A stretch of 64,000 bases of DNA from Acidobacteriota bacterium (GCA_025463135.1 JAOAPY010000029.1:62001-126000), one strand, 5' to 3'. Positions 23,798-32,994 are shown, counted from the stretch's first letter. Notes: generated by a model from the letters alone, not told the origin. Translations and numbers: made by a program.

Positions 23798-23886
23798 AGC
23801 TGAATGAGAATTAGTTAGATAGGCTAACAACTGGGAATCCAAAACCCGCTGCCCGTGACTTAGGTGTCCGGCGGCGGGTTTTCTTT
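23776..23886 (+). promoter_or_regulatory. his attenuator: antiterminator and terminator hairpins
   Basis: The terminator is AAAACCCGCTGCC (23841-23853) pairing with GGCGGCGGGTTTT, followed by CTTTT. Its 5' arm CGCTGCC (23847-23853) is also the exact complement of GGCAGCG (23776-23782), which lies near the end of the leader-peptide frame. A ribosome stalled at the last His codons (to 23767) leaves GGCAGCG free, so the antiterminator forms; a ribosome at the stop codon covers it, so the terminator forms. A small extra stem, GTTAG/CTAAC, sits in between. Confidence 0.8.
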
Positions 23887-23920
23887 TCCCACTTGCGCAA
23901 CGAATCGGGGCGTCAACTCT

Positions 23921-25045
23921 ATGTCTGAGCCACTCTCCAGAATTCCCGGGGGCATGCGCTATTACTTTGGTCCGGAGGCGCAGCTGCGCCGCCAGGTTGA
24001 AGCAACCGCGATGACGATATTTGATGGTTGGTCTTACGAAGAGATCACTACGCCGACTGTCGACTATTACTCGCTGTTCGAGCTCGGCATGGGCCAGGCC
24101 GAAGCCCAGCGCGCTTTTCGCTTCACTGATCTTGATGGACGAATGCTCGCGCTCAGGCCTGACGTGACCTCGGCCGCGGCCCGCGCGGCGGCCACGCTGT
24201 TTGCCGAACGCGAACGACCCTTGCGCCTGTGCTACGCCCTGCCGGTATTTCGCCAACAACCACAATCGCACGCCGAGTGGAGAAGGGAATCAACCCAAAT
24301 GGGCTGCGAACTCATCGGCGCGAATACCAAAGTCGCTGATCTGGAAGTGCTGCTGATAGCCGCTGAGTTACTTCGTTCCCTGGAGTTCGACGGCGGATAC
24401 GCAATCACCCTTAACGATGTTGGCATTTTCAATGGCGTAGCCGAACGCCTCGCGCTGGATCCATTACGCAGAGAAGAGATGCGTCAGCTGATCGACGTGC
24501 GCAACGCCGCAGACCTCGAGCTTTTTCTTACGCCTGACACTTCTCCGGAAGAGCGACAGGCGTTTGCGCAACTCACGCAGCTTTCGGGAAAGCGCGAGAC
24601 CTTAGCGGCGGCCCGGCGCGTTATTTCCAACGATCAATCGCTGGCGGCGTTGGACCGTCTCGAAGGACTGTGGGATGTCGTTGAATTATTGGGCCTCAGC
24701 GATTCGTTTGAGATTGACCTGGGCGATGTGTCACGCCTCGACTACTACACGGGCCTGACGTTCAAGATTTATGTGAACGGGATCGGCGTTCGCGTAGGCA
24801 GCGGTGGTCGCTATGACGGTCTGACGGCCAACTTTGGCAAGGATGAGCCGGCCGTTGGTTTCGTGTTGGACTTGGATGAGTTGACGGATGTCCTCGGAGC
24901 GCGGGCTATGAAGGATACTGTCGCGCGTCAGACTCTCGCTACTCCGTCCGGAATAACGGACGGCGATCCGGCCACGTTATTTCGCGGCGTGCTGGACCGG
25001 CGCGCCAAAGGTGAACGAGTCCTGCTGGATCTGATCTCGATTTGA
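23921..25045 (+). CDS. hisZ: ATP phosphoribosyltransferase regulatory subunit
   Basis: From ATG 23921 this is a 374-residue HisRS-like protein that pairs with short-form HisG. It keeps the class II synthetase core: IPGGMRYYFGPEAQLRRQVE, the TPTVDYYSLFE region, ALRPDVTSAAARAA, and a C-terminal LDYYTGLTFKIYVNGIGVRV with SGGRYDGL. It lacks a HisRS anticodon-binding domain. The longer frame to 23864 would overlap the attenuator, so I reject it. The next gene is short-form HisG, as expected for a HisZ partner, and the two together catalyse and control the first step of histidine synthesis. Confidence 0.92.
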   Translation: MSEPLSRIPGGMRYYFGPEAQLRRQVEATAMTIFDGWSYEEITTPTVDYYSLFELGMGQAEAQRAFRFTDLDGRMLALRPDVTSAAARAAATLFAERERPLRLCYALPVFRQQPQSHAEWRRESTQMGCELIGANTKVADLEVLLIAAELLRSLEFDGGYAITLNDVGIFNGVAERLALDPLRREEMRQLIDVRNAADLELFLTPDTSPEERQAFAQLTQLSGKRETLAAARRVISNDQSLAALDRLEGLWDVVELLGLSDSFEIDLGDVSRLDYYTGLTFKIYVNGIGVRVGSGGRYDGLTANFGKDEPAVGFVLDLDELTDVLGARAMKDTVARQTLATPSGITDGDPATLFRGVLDRRAKGERVLLDLISI

Positions 25046-25057
25046 TGAGGTGAAACC

Positions 25058-25702
25058 TTGCCGGAATTAACCATTGCAGTCGCGAAAGGCAGATTGCAGG
25101 CGGATGCGCTTGCCTTACTGGCGCGGGCCGGAGCGGTCGTGTCGAGTGCTGCCCTGTCGTCGCGCCGTTTGGCTTTGGAGGACGAATCCGGCCGCTATCG
25201 ATTCATTTTTGTAAAGCCGTCGGACGTGCCCGTTTATGTTGAGCATGGGATCGCGGACTGCGGTGTTGTCGGGCGCGATGTGTTGCTGGAATCCGAAACG
25301 GACCTTTTGCAGCCGCTGACCCTCGATATTGCTCGCTGCCGCATCGTGGTCGCTGCACGCACGGGTACCTCATTGAGGGGACTGGGGATGCTCAGGGTAG
25401 CGACCAAATATCCGCGTCTTGCCGCCGCACATTTCGGGGCACAGGGAAGGCCGGCGGAGATCATCGAGCTTTCCGGCTCGGTGGAGTTGGCGCCCGTGCT
25501 GGGCCTGGCTGACTGCATCGTCGACCTCGTGGAAACAGGGGCAACGTTGCTTGAGAACGGGCTCGAGGAAATTGAAGTGATCGGCGAGTCTACCGCTCGT
25601 CTGGTCGTTAATCGCGCCAGTTACCAATTGAAAGCCGCGGCTGTTGCGACTTTGATTGCGGCGCTTGAAGTGGCTAAGGCGCAGGTGAGTAACCTTGATT
25701 GA
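25058..25702 (+). CDS. hisG: ATP phosphoribosyltransferase, short form
   Basis: This 214-residue protein starts at TTG 25058 with GAGGTG five bases upstream. Motifs include TIAVAKGRLQADALALL, the GIADCGVVGRDVLLE loop and, at the PRPP-binding site, ADCIVDLVETGATLLENGLE. It lacks the C-terminal ACT-like regulatory domain of long HisG, consistent with the HisZ partner encoded directly before it (12-base gap). It transfers phosphoribose from PRPP to ATP, the committed step. Its end overlaps hisD by eight bases. Confidence 0.95.
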   Translation: MPELTIAVAKGRLQADALALLARAGAVVSSAALSSRRLALEDESGRYRFIFVKPSDVPVYVEHGIADCGVVGRDVLLESETDLLQPLTLDIARCRIVVAARTGTSLRGLGMLRVATKYPRLAAAHFGAQGRPAEIIELSGSVELAPVLGLADCIVDLVETGATLLENGLEEIEVIGESTARLVVNRASYQLKAAAVATLIAALEVAKAQVSNLD

Positions 25703-26996
25703 TATTATTCACAGTAATGAAAAGGAACGACTGGCGTTCAAGCTGCAGACGATCCGCAATCGCAACGTCGCCCTGAACGACGAGTTGATGAGCGAAGTGG
25801 CCGCAATTATTCGCGAAGTGCGCGCCCGCGGCGATGCGGCGCTAATTGATTACGCGAAAAGGTTCGATGGCATTGTAATGCAGACGTCCGACCTGCGAGT
25901 CAGCGAGGTGACTTTGCGGGAAGCGGCAACCAGCGTTGAGCCGCAGGTCATCGCCGCCTTGCGAGAAGCAATTCGCCGCGTGCACATTTTTCATGAGCAC
26001 GAACTCCAATCGTCGTGGGAGCTGCAAGCCGAAAATGGAGTGCGGCTGGGACAACGCGTCGCACCCCTCGAGTGTGCCGGCATGTACGTGCCGGGGGGCA
26101 CTGCAGCCTATCCGTCATCAGTCGTGATGAACATTGTGCCGGCGCAGATTGCCGGGGTTGACCGAATCGTTGTAGCGACGCCGCCGCGAGCATTGCAGGA
26201 AAACCCGGCTGTGGCCGCGGCGTTGATCGAGCTCGGCGTCAGCGAAGTTTATGCGGTTGGCGGCGCGCAGGCGATCGCGGCGCTGGCCTTTGGCACCGAA
26301 ACCATTCCTCGGGTCGATAAGATCACGGGTCCGGGCAACAAGTACGTCGCCGCCGCCAAGAAACACGTTTTCGGCATGGTGGGAATCGATTCCATTGCCG
26401 GCCCCAGCGAAGTTGTCATCATCGCTGATGATTCGGCGCCAGCCTCGTTTGTAGCGAGCGATCTGCTGGCGCAAGCCGAGCATGGCGAAGATGCTTCGGC
26501 CGTGTTGATAACCACCAGCGAGCAACTGGCGCGACAGGTATCGGCGGCCATCGCGCAACAGATCCGCAAACTGCCCCGCGCAAACTTAATCGAGAAGTCC
26601 CTTGCGTCTTACGGCGCGATCATCATGGTTGCCGACACTTTTGAAGCTTGCAGATTGGCCAACGAACTTGCTCCTGAGCATCTGGAGATTATGGCGCGTG
26701 ATGAAGAGTGGATCGCGGCGCAGGTCCGTCATGCGGGCGCGATCTTTTTTGGAGATCAAACACCTGAAGCGGTGGGCGATTACCTGGCGGGCCCGAATCA
26801 TGTACTACCCACTGGCGGGACGGCGCGGTTTTCATCGGCGCTGGGTGTGTATGATTTCGTGAAGCGCACCAGCATGTTGAAATTCACGGCGAGTGAGCTG
26901 CGCCAGACAGCTCCATTGATTGCCACGCTGGCGCGGTCTGAAGGCCTCGAAGCACACGCCCGCTCAGTACTGATCCGAACGGAACCAGGCGTTTAA
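25695..26996 (+). CDS. hisD: Histidinol dehydrogenase
   Basis: This 433-residue enzyme catalyses the last two oxidations, histidinol to histidine, using two NAD. It starts at a TTG within the hisG end. Zinc ligands appear in LLAQAEHGEDA and the catalytic Glu-His pair in NELAPEHLEIM; other family blocks are TGPGNKYVAAAKKHVFG and IAGPSEVVIIAD. The length is normal. The TTG start and eight-base overlap suggest translational coupling to hisG. Confidence 0.95.
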   Translation: MIDIIHSNEKERLAFKLQTIRNRNVALNDELMSEVAAIIREVRARGDAALIDYAKRFDGIVMQTSDLRVSEVTLREAATSVEPQVIAALREAIRRVHIFHEHELQSSWELQAENGVRLGQRVAPLECAGMYVPGGTAAYPSSVVMNIVPAQIAGVDRIVVATPPRALQENPAVAAALIELGVSEVYAVGGAQAIAALAFGTETIPRVDKITGPGNKYVAAAKKHVFGMVGIDSIAGPSEVVIIADDSAPASFVASDLLAQAEHGEDASAVLITTSEQLARQVSAAIAQQIRKLPRANLIEKSLASYGAIIMVADTFEACRLANELAPEHLEIMARDEEWIAAQVRHAGAIFFGDQTPEAVGDYLAGPNHVLPTGGTARFSSALGVYDFVKRTSMLKFTASELRQTAPLIATLARSEGLEAHARSVLIRTEPGV

Positions 26997-27057
26997 AGTA
27001 CCGACTTCTGTCGGGTAGTTTAGTTTGAGAAAAGAGCCTAATTAAAGTTCGGAACCT

Positions 27058-28149
27058 ATGTGCCGCGCTGGGTTTATGTCCATGAACATCATCGACTCAA
27101 TCAAAGATTCAGTTCGGAGCTTGCGCGCGTACACCCTGGCGCCGGATCGAGCGTCGGTGAAGCTCAACCAGAATGAAAATCCCTGGGATGCCCCGCTCGC
27201 GATCAAGCAGGAGACACTGAAGCGTCTCGACGCTCGCGCCTGGTCGCGCTATCCGGACTTTGCGCCGATAGAACTCCATAAGCGCCTCGCTGAGTTCAGC
27301 GGTTGGTTCCCAGAGGGTGTTATCGCGGGAAACGGATCGAATGAATTGATCCAGGCGCTTTTAGTGATCACAATCGCAGCAGGGAAGCGCGTGCTCATCA
27401 ATGAACCGACCTTTGCGCTCTATCGACAAATTACGACCGTGTTGGGAGGCGAAGTATTGAGTGTGCCGCTCAACGGGGCATTGTCCTTTGATACACGGTC
27501 GCTCCTGGCTGCGATCAAATCTTCCGCGCCCAATGTAGTTATCATCTGTTCGCCGAATAATCCCACCGGCTGTGTGATGGAATTGTCCGACCTGGTTTCA
27601 GTGCTGGAGGAAACCCGTGGACTGGTGGTCGTTGATGAGGCCTATTTCGAATTTTCCGGACAGACGGTCGTTCCGCTTCTGCGGCAGCATACTAATCTTG
27701 TCGTATTGCGCACTTTTTCCAAGGCGATGGCCCTCGCAGGTCTGCGCGTCGGGTACCTTCTGGCGGCGCCTGAGTTGGTGCGCGAAGTAGCTAAAGCTGT
27801 CCTCCCGTATAACCTTAACTTCGTTTCGCAGACCGCGGCGGAGGTTTCACTCGAGATGTATGAGGCGGCATTGCGACCGCTGGTGCAGACGATGATCAGG
27901 GAACGAGAGCGACTGCACGGTGAATTGAGCAATATCAAAGGACTTTCCCCGGTACCGTCGCGAGCAAACTTCATGGTCGTGCGTTCAGCACTCGAACCCA
28001 AAAAGGTTTTCGCGGGCTTGTTGCAGCAGGACATACTGATTCGCGATGTCAGCGGCTATCCCATGCTCAGTGAATATTTCCGCGTCAGTGTTGGGACGCC
28101 GCGAGAGAATGATCTCCTGGTCAAGGCCCTGAAAGAGATCTTGAGGTGA
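27058..28149 (+). CDS. hisC: Histidinol-phosphate aminotransferase
   Basis: This fold-type I PLP enzyme has up to 363 residues. It shows the substrate-binding start ([12 protein letters not shown]), [33 protein letters not shown] and the PLP lysine in [16 protein letters not shown]. It converts imidazole acetol phosphate to histidinol phosphate with glutamate. The start is uncertain: ATGs at 27058, 27076 and 27082 are all in frame, and the family similarity begins near 27082 ([14 protein letters not shown]). The gap to hisD is 61 bases. Its stop overlaps or abuts hisB. Confidence 0.93.
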   Translation: MCRAGFMSMNIIDSIKDSVRSLRAYTLAPDRASVKLNQNENPWDAPLAIKQETLKRLDARAWSRYPDFAPIELHKRLAEFSGWFPEGVIAGNGSNELIQALLVITIAAGKRVLINEPTFALYRQITTVLGGEVLSVPLNGALSFDTRSLLAAIKSSAPNVVIICSPNNPTGCVMELSDLVSVLEETRGLVVVDEAYFEFSGQTVVPLLRQHTNLVVLRTFSKAMALAGLRVGYLLAAPELVREVAKAVLPYNLNFVSQTAAEVSLEMYEAALRPLVQTMIRERERLHGELSNIKGLSPVPSRANFMVVRSALEPKKVFAGLLQQDILIRDVSGYPMLSEYFRVSVGTPRENDLLVKALKEILR

Positions 28150-28154
28150 AAGCG

Positions 28155-28757
28155 ATGTCCAAAAAGAACCGCACGCGCTCTGCCGTGATCGAACGACAAA
28201 CAAAAGAAACGCAGGTGCACCTTGCTCTCGACCTCGATGGCCGGGGCAAGTCGCAGGTGAACACCGGGCTGCCTTTTCTCGATCACATGCTCGATTTGTT
28301 TGCGCGTCACGGATTGTTTGATCTCGAGGTTACTTGTCGGGGCGATCTGGAAATCGACGATCATCATTCAGTCGAAGACATTGCGCTGTCATTGGGCCAG
28401 GCCTTTCGTCAGGCGTTGGGTGATAAGACGGGCATTGCGCGTTACGGCGCGGCCCTGGTCCCGATGGACGAAGCCCTGTGCCGGGTGGTGATCGATCTGT
28501 CCGGACGTTTCTATCTGGTTTATGAAGTGAAAACCAAACGACAAATGATTGGTAACTTCTCCGTAGAATTGGCCGAACATTTCTGGCGCTCGTTTGCGGA
28601 GAGCTTGCAGTGCAACCTGCATATCGACCAGCTTCGCGGCCGGAATACGCACCACATTCTGGAAGCGACTTTCAAAGCAACAGCACGCGCGTTACGACAG
28701 GCAGTCGAGCGCGACCCCAGGATCGAAGGAGTGTTGAGCACCAAGGGGACGTTATAG
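28155..28757 (+). CDS. hisB: Imidazoleglycerol-phosphate dehydratase (stand-alone)
   Basis: This 200-residue enzyme carries the two manganese-binding repeats of the family: [36 protein letters not shown] and, near the end, [21 protein letters not shown] 28155 is preferred because GAGGTG lies six bases upstream, within the hisC stop; a GTG at 28146 would overlap hisC. There is no fused histidinol-phosphatase domain, which is supplied by the hisN gene downstream. Confidence 0.95.
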   Translation: MSKKNRTRSAVIERQTKETQVHLALDLDGRGKSQVNTGLPFLDHMLDLFARHGLFDLEVTCRGDLEIDDHHSVEDIALSLGQAFRQALGDKTGIARYGAALVPMDEALCRVVIDLSGRFYLVYEVKTKRQMIGNFSVELAEHFWRSFAESLQCNLHIDQLRGRNTHHILEATFKATARALRQAVERDPRIEGVLSTKGTL

Positions 28758-28762
28758 CAGCC

Positions 28763-29389
28763 ATGGCTCGCATCGCGATCATTGATTACGGAGTGGGAAA
28801 TCTTCGTTCCGTCGAAAAGGCTTTTGCCGCCACCGGCCACGACGCGGTGGTCAGCAGTGACGAACAGATCCTGCGACATGCGGACAAGTTAGTGTTGCCA
28901 GGCGTCGGGGCTTTCGCGGCGTGTATGCAGGCGCTGGGCGCGCGTGGGTTCGATGAACTGGTGCGTGAGCGGATCGCTGAAGGTACGCCATTGTTAGGTG
29001 TGTGCGTGGGCATGCAGATGCTCTTTGACGAATCAGAAGAGTTTGGGAGGACTGCAGGGTTGGGGCTGTTACACGGCCGCGTGCGCCGCTTTGGCAGCAG
29101 CCTGGTGGTGCCGCAGGTTGGCTGGAACCAGGTGCGACAATGCGCGGCTGATCCATTGCTTGCCGGAATTCCGGATAACAGCTTTTTCTATTTCGTACAT
29201 TCGTATTTTTGTGAGGCGACTGATGCCTCGGTCATCATTGGCGAGACTGACTATGAATCTAAATACGCATCTGTTGTCGCGCAGGGAAATATCTGGGGCG
29301 TGCAGTTTCATCCCGAGAAGAGTCAGGCAGCGGGACTGCAGTTGTTGGCGAATTTTGCCGCCGTCCGACAAACTTCAGTTTGTCGTTGA
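28763..29389 (+). CDS. hisH: Imidazole glycerol phosphate synthase, glutaminase subunit
   Basis: This 208-residue class I amidotransferase has an N-terminal IAIIDYGVGNLRSVEKAF, the nucleophile in LLGVCVGMQMLFDESEEFG and the His-Glu pair in WGVQFHPEKSQ. It makes ammonia for HisF. It starts six bases after the hisB stop. The natural family end (LQLLANFA) is followed by VRQTSVCR and a stop, and those last codons are read from a REPIN-like palindrome (29363-29385), so the repeat supplies both the C-terminal tail and the stop codon. Confidence 0.95.
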   Translation: MARIAIIDYGVGNLRSVEKAFAATGHDAVVSSDEQILRHADKLVLPGVGAFAACMQALGARGFDELVRERIAEGTPLLGVCVGMQMLFDESEEFGRTAGLGLLHGRVRRFGSSLVVPQVGWNQVRQCAADPLLAGIPDNSFFYFVHSYFCEATDASVIIGETDYESKYASVVAQGNIWGVQFHPEKSQAAGLQLLANFAAVRQTSVCR

Positions 29390-29442
29390 CCCACGTAAAC
29401 AGCTTGCTTTGGGAAACTTCGACAAGCTGAAGCTTGTCGGAC
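29363..29442. repeat. REPIN-like palindrome pair, copy overlapping the hisH end
   Basis: The left unit 29363-29385 begins GTCCGACAAACTTCAG and the right unit 29420-29442 ends CTGAAGCTTGTCGGAC; the spacer is 34 bases. The left unit encodes the last residues and almost reaches the stop of hisH, and the right unit ends four bases before the hisF ATG. Confidence 0.75.
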
Positions 29443-29446
29443 AAGT

Positions 29447-30214
29447 ATGTTAGCCAAACGCATCATTCCCTGTCTCGACATCGATCGCGGTCGCGTGGTC
29501 AAGGGCATTCGCTTTGTCGCGCTGGTCGATGCCGGCGATGCGGTTGAGCAGGCGCGCAATTATGACCGCGAAGGAGCGGACGAGTTGACCTTCCTCGACA
29601 TCACCGCATCGTCCGACAAGCGCGCCATAATTATGGACCTCGTGCGTCGCGTTGCCGATGAAGTCTTCATTCCGTTAACGGTAGGAGGAGGCCTTAATTC
29701 CCCGGACGACATTACCGCGGTTCTGCGCGCCGGCGCCGACAAAGTATCCCTGAACACGGCCGCGGTTGAGCGGCCCAACCTAATCGCTGAAGGAGCGGAG
29801 ACCTTTGGCAGCCAATGTATCGTTGTAGCGATTGACGCCCGTCGCCGCAGCGCGAGCGATCCGGACCTCGGGTGGGAAGTCTTCACGCATGGCGGCCGGC
29901 AAAGTGTTGGTTGGGACGCGGTGGAATGGGCGGTCAGGGCAGAGCGGCTGGGCGCCGGAGAAATACTGTTGACCAGTATGGACCAGGACGGGACTCGTGC
30001 GGGTTACGACCTGGAGCTGATGCGGGCGATAACTTCCGCGGTCCGCATTCCGGTCATTGCTTCAGGTGGGGCTGGACGTCTAGAACATTTTTACGATGCG
30101 TTGGTAGAAGGCGGGGCGAGTGCGGTCCTGGCAGCCTCACTCTTTCACTTTGGCGAATACAAGATTGCGGCAGTGAAGGATTACCTGCGCGGGCGAGGAG
30201 TAATGGTGAGATGA
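29447..30214 (+). CDS. hisF: Imidazole glycerol phosphate synthase, cyclase subunit
   Basis: This 255-residue TIM barrel begins [20 protein letters not shown]. The two catalytic aspartates fall in CLDID and VVAIDARR; phosphate loops are VGGGL and ASGGAG. With HisH it converts PRFAR and ammonia to IGP and AICAR. Its ATG follows a palindrome unit directly. It overlaps the next gene by four bases (ATGA), typical of coupled translation. Confidence 0.95.
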   Translation: MLAKRIIPCLDIDRGRVVKGIRFVALVDAGDAVEQARNYDREGADELTFLDITASSDKRAIIMDLVRRVADEVFIPLTVGGGLNSPDDITAVLRAGADKVSLNTAAVERPNLIAEGAETFGSQCIVVAIDARRRSASDPDLGWEVFTHGGRQSVGWDAVEWAVRAERLGAGEILLTSMDQDGTRAGYDLELMRAITSAVRIPVIASGGAGRLEHFYDALVEGGASAVLAASLFHFGEYKIAAVKDYLRGRGVMVR

Positions 30215-30858
30215 AGATTGCAATCGATGAATTGAAGTTTGACGAGCGAGGTCTTATTCCCACTGTGGTCCAGGACGCGCGCACGCGCAGGATCCTCACG
30301 CTCGCTTACATGAACCGCGAGAGTCTGGCCCGAACCATCGACACGGGGGAAACCTGGTTCTGGTCGCGCGCGCGCGCGAGCTTGTGGCATAAGGGCGAGA
30401 CCTCGGGCAATACTCAGCGCGTGGTCGACATCCAGGTTGATTGTGACGGCGATGCACTGAATGTCCTGGTGGAAGCGGCAGGTCCTGCCTGTCACACCGG
30501 CGCCTCTTCCTGCTTTCACAACGAAGTTCGCGAAGCTGAGAAGTTGGCGGGTAGTGAGGAAGAAGATTCAACTGATTTGGGAACAGTTCTGAGTGGCCTG
30601 TATTCACTCGTCCGGTCGCGTAAGCAGGAACTGCCGCAGGGATCGTATACGACGTACCTGTTCCAGGAAGGTCTTGACAAGATTCTCAAGAAGGTCGGTG
30701 AAGAAGCAGCCGAGACTATCATCGCTGCCAAGAACGAAGATCGCATGGAGCTCGCCAACGAATCCGCCGACCTTTTGTATCATCTGCTTGTTCTATTTGT
30801 TGAGCGGGGGCTGACGCTCGCAGAAGTCAGCACTGTGCTTCGCGATCGCCGAAAGTAG
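30211..30858 (+). CDS. hisIE: Bifunctional PR-AMP cyclohydrolase / PR-ATP pyrophosphatase
   Basis: This 215-residue fusion begins with HisI (residues 1-110): [37 protein letters not shown] and the metal-binding VDCDGDALN and CHTGASSCF. HisE follows (about 120-213): [33 protein letters not shown]. It catalyses steps two and three of the pathway. The ATG at 30211 overlaps the hisF stop; a much longer frame extending back to 29872 is only hisF in another frame. Confidence 0.95.
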   Translation: MKIAIDELKFDERGLIPTVVQDARTRRILTLAYMNRESLARTIDTGETWFWSRARASLWHKGETSGNTQRVVDIQVDCDGDALNVLVEAAGPACHTGASSCFHNEVREAEKLAGSEEEDSTDLGTVLSGLYSLVRSRKQELPQGSYTTYLFQEGLDKILKKVGEEAAETIIAAKNEDRMELANESADLLYHLLVLFVERGLTLAEVSTVLRDRRK

Positions 30859-31169
30859 CACAGACTTCAGGGAACTTTGATTTAAGTCGCCAGGGCATCG
30901 AGTTTGCCGCAGCCCGCGAAGCGACAGAAAGATCATGAAACAATGAAGTTCGAAGATCATTTGCCTGTAATAAAAGTTCTGTCGCCCACTCTGTGGGCTT
31001 GGATTTTTCTCCGTGTTCATCCTGGGGTTGCGCTGCGCTTCATCCCGGGGCTTTATGCTTACACCCGCTTCGCGGGTTGAAGAAACTTGATCGAAGATTC
31101 CTTCAGTCAGTGTGGCCATCGATTGGAAAGGATGTTGACGAGAGAGAAACAGACTGAAGTCTGTGCTAC
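30855..31169. repeat. Full copy of the about 200-bp dispersed repeat inside a second palindrome pair
   Basis: The outer units GTAGCACAGACTTCAGG (30855-30871) and CTGAAGTCTGTGCTAC (31153-31168) face each other. Between them lies the repeat also seen beside the IS, here with AGCCCGCGAAGCGACAG, TCTGTCGCCCACTCTGTGGG, CCTGGGGTTGCGCTGCGCTT and ACACCCGCTTCGCGGGTT. The pattern is of one repeat inserted between the halves of another. It fills the hisIE-hisN gap. Confidence 0.6.
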
Positions 31170-31176
31170 CTGGGAC

Positions 31177-31956
31177 ATGACTACAGACAAAAAAGAGCTC
31201 AAACAAATTTTGGATTTCGCCGTCGATATCTCGCGCGGGGCGGCGGCCATCACCAGCGATTACTTTAAGGGCACCTTTGTCGCCGAACGCAAGTCCGATA
31301 ATTCACTGGTGACGACTGCGGATCGTGAGGCCGAATTCTACCTGCGCGCGCGCATTGCAGAGACCTTTCCTGATGACTCGATTCTGGGCGAAGAAGCTGG
31401 TGAAACCATGGGAACTTCGCATCGACGTTGGATTCTTGATCCCATCGACGGAACTTTTTCGTTTGTGCATGGAGTCCCGCTCTATGGTGTGTTGATTGGT
31501 TTGGAGATTGATGGCGAGCCCTCGCTGGGGGTCGTAAATCTTCCGGCATTAGGTGAGATCGTGTCTGCCGCACGAGGATTGGGATGCTACTGGAACGGAG
31601 AGCGGGCCAGGGTTTCGGCGACTTCGTCATTGGACCAGGCCCTGCTCCTTTCTACTGACTTTGGCGTGTGCGAGCAATATGGATTTGGTCCCGCGGCCGC
31701 ATCGCTGCAACATCAAGTTCAAGCACGACGCACCTGGGGTGACGCGTACGGACATATGCTGGTCGCCACGGGGAGGGCGGACATTATGCTCGATGCCGTG
31801 ATGAACGTTTGGGACTGCGCAGCGTTGCTGCCTATTTTGGAAGAGGCAGGCGGCACCTTCACTGATTGGAAGGGAAACCGCACGATTCACGGTGGCAATG
31901 CGATTGCGACCAACGGGCTTCTGTTTGAGAGCGTGATGAAAATCGTGAGGGAGTGA
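31177..31956 (+). CDS. hisN: Histidinol-phosphatase, inositol-monophosphatase type
   Basis: From ATG 31177 the protein is 259 residues, an IMPase-fold metal phosphatase. Metal sites: ILGEEAGE, WILDPIDGTFSFVHGVPLYG, and VWDCAALLPILEEAGG near the C-terminus. IMPase-type HisN replaces HisB-N or PHP-type HisJ in many bacteria, and its place between hisIE and hisA supports histidinol phosphate as the substrate. A longer frame to 31087 starts within repeat DNA. Alternative: a general inositol or sugar phosphatase, less likely in this operon. Confidence 0.88.
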   Translation: MTTDKKELKQILDFAVDISRGAAAITSDYFKGTFVAERKSDNSLVTTADREAEFYLRARIAETFPDDSILGEEAGETMGTSHRRWILDPIDGTFSFVHGVPLYGVLIGLEIDGEPSLGVVNLPALGEIVSAARGLGCYWNGERARVSATSSLDQALLLSTDFGVCEQYGFGPAAASLQHQVQARRTWGDAYGHMLVATGRADIMLDAVMNVWDCAALLPILEEAGGTFTDWKGNRTIHGGNAIATNGLLFESVMKIVRE

Positions 31957-31967
31957 AAGCAGACACG

Positions 31968-32082
31968 GAGAAGGAGAGACACGAGGATGTTTCATTGAAG
32001 GTTATCCTACTTTGACGACGAACAAACTAATTGCCGGAAACATCCTCGTGTCGTCCCTTCTCCGTGTCTCCGTGTCCTCTCT
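31968..32082. repeat. Inverted repeat of GACACGGAG units between hisN and hisA
   Basis: GACACGGAGAAGGAGAGACA, then CGAGGATGTTTC, is mirrored by GAAACATCCTCGTGTCG and CCTTCTCCGTGTC across a loop of about 50 bases. Same class as the ilvB-ilvN spacer at 16309-16534. Confidence 0.65.
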
Positions 32083-32096
32083 TTGCCAATAAACCA

Positions 32097-32885
32097 ATGC
32101 TGATCATACCCGCTATTGATCTTCGCGAAGGCCGTTGCGTGCGGCTGACGCAGGGCCGGAAAGAAGATGTAAAGATTTATGATAGCGATCCGTTAGTGAT
32201 CGCTGAGCAGTATCGAGACAGCGGTGCTGAGTGGCTGCACGTAGTCGATCTTGATGGCGCCTTTTCCGACCCAAACTCGCGTAATCGCCAGGTGGTGCGC
32301 GAAATTGTCTCGCGGATAAAATTACCGGTGCAGTTTGGGGGCGGCTTGCGCAGTCTTCAGGATATCGAACAGGTGATTGAGTTGGGTGCGGCGAGAGTAG
32401 TGCTGGGCACGCTTGCAGTCGAGTCTCCGGAAATTCTGGAGAAATCGCTGCAGCTCTTCGGAAGCAATCGTGTAGTAGTGGGCATTGACGCCCGTGATGG
32501 ACGCGCGCTGACGCGCGGGTGGGTGAACGATACCGATCTCGCTGCCATCGAACTGGCCCAACGAGTTGCTCGGCTTGGGGTCGAGCGCGTCGTGTTCACG
32601 GACATAGCGCGTGACGGCATGTTGACGGGCGTCAATGTTGAGCAGACTTGCGCCGTTGCGCGCGAGTCCGGTTTGAAGGTCACCGCTTCCGGCGGCGTCG
32701 CTTCGCTTGCTGATTTGGCTCGATTAAGGGCGGCGAGCGAGTGCGGAATCGACAGCATCATTATCGGCAAGGCGCTTTATGAAGGTCGCTTCACGCTCGA
32801 GGAAGCATTGCGGGAAGAAAGCGCTGCGCGGTTCCTGAATGTTGAAAACGATGGTGCCGGGCCAGCTGAGGATGGTAAGAAATAG
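32097..32885 (+). CDS. hisA: ProFAR isomerase
   Basis: This 262-residue TIM-barrel isomerase converts ProFAR to PRFAR. ATG 32097 begins MLIIPAIDLREGRCVRLTQG, the exact family start; the longer frame reads through repeat DNA. Catalytic aspartates lie in PAIDL and VFTDIARDGMLTGVN; phosphate loops are FGGGL and ASGGVA. It is the last his gene and is followed by an intrinsic terminator. The last 15 residues are an acidic tail past the family norm. Confidence 0.95.
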   Translation: MLIIPAIDLREGRCVRLTQGRKEDVKIYDSDPLVIAEQYRDSGAEWLHVVDLDGAFSDPNSRNRQVVREIVSRIKLPVQFGGGLRSLQDIEQVIELGAARVVLGTLAVESPEILEKSLQLFGSNRVVVGIDARDGRALTRGWVNDTDLAAIELAQRVARLGVERVVFTDIARDGMLTGVNVEQTCAVARESGLKVTASGGVASLADLARLRAASECGIDSIIIGKALYEGRFTLEEALREESAARFLNVENDGAGPAEDGKK

Positions 32886-32949
32886 AATAGTGATCTCTAT
32901 AGAAAGATTACTCGGCAAGGGCCTGCAGGCTGGCAGCCTGCAGTACAAA

Positions 32950-32986
32950 GAAAGGGCAAACCTTCGAGGGTTGCCCTTTCTTCTTC
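32950..32986. terminator. Bidirectional intrinsic terminator after hisA
   Basis: GAAAGGGCAA (32950-32959) pairs with TTGCCCTTTC (32971-32980), followed by TTCTTC on the plus strand and by a T-rich run on the minus strand. It ends the his operon and probably was the terminator of the original tRNA-Lys before the element inserted. Confidence 0.7.
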
Positions 32987-32994
32987 GCCTGATT

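Noticed and set aside
29872-30210. Long N-terminal extension of the hisIE frame
   Set aside because: It overlaps hisF completely; the ATG at 30211 gives the normal family start and the ATGA overlap.
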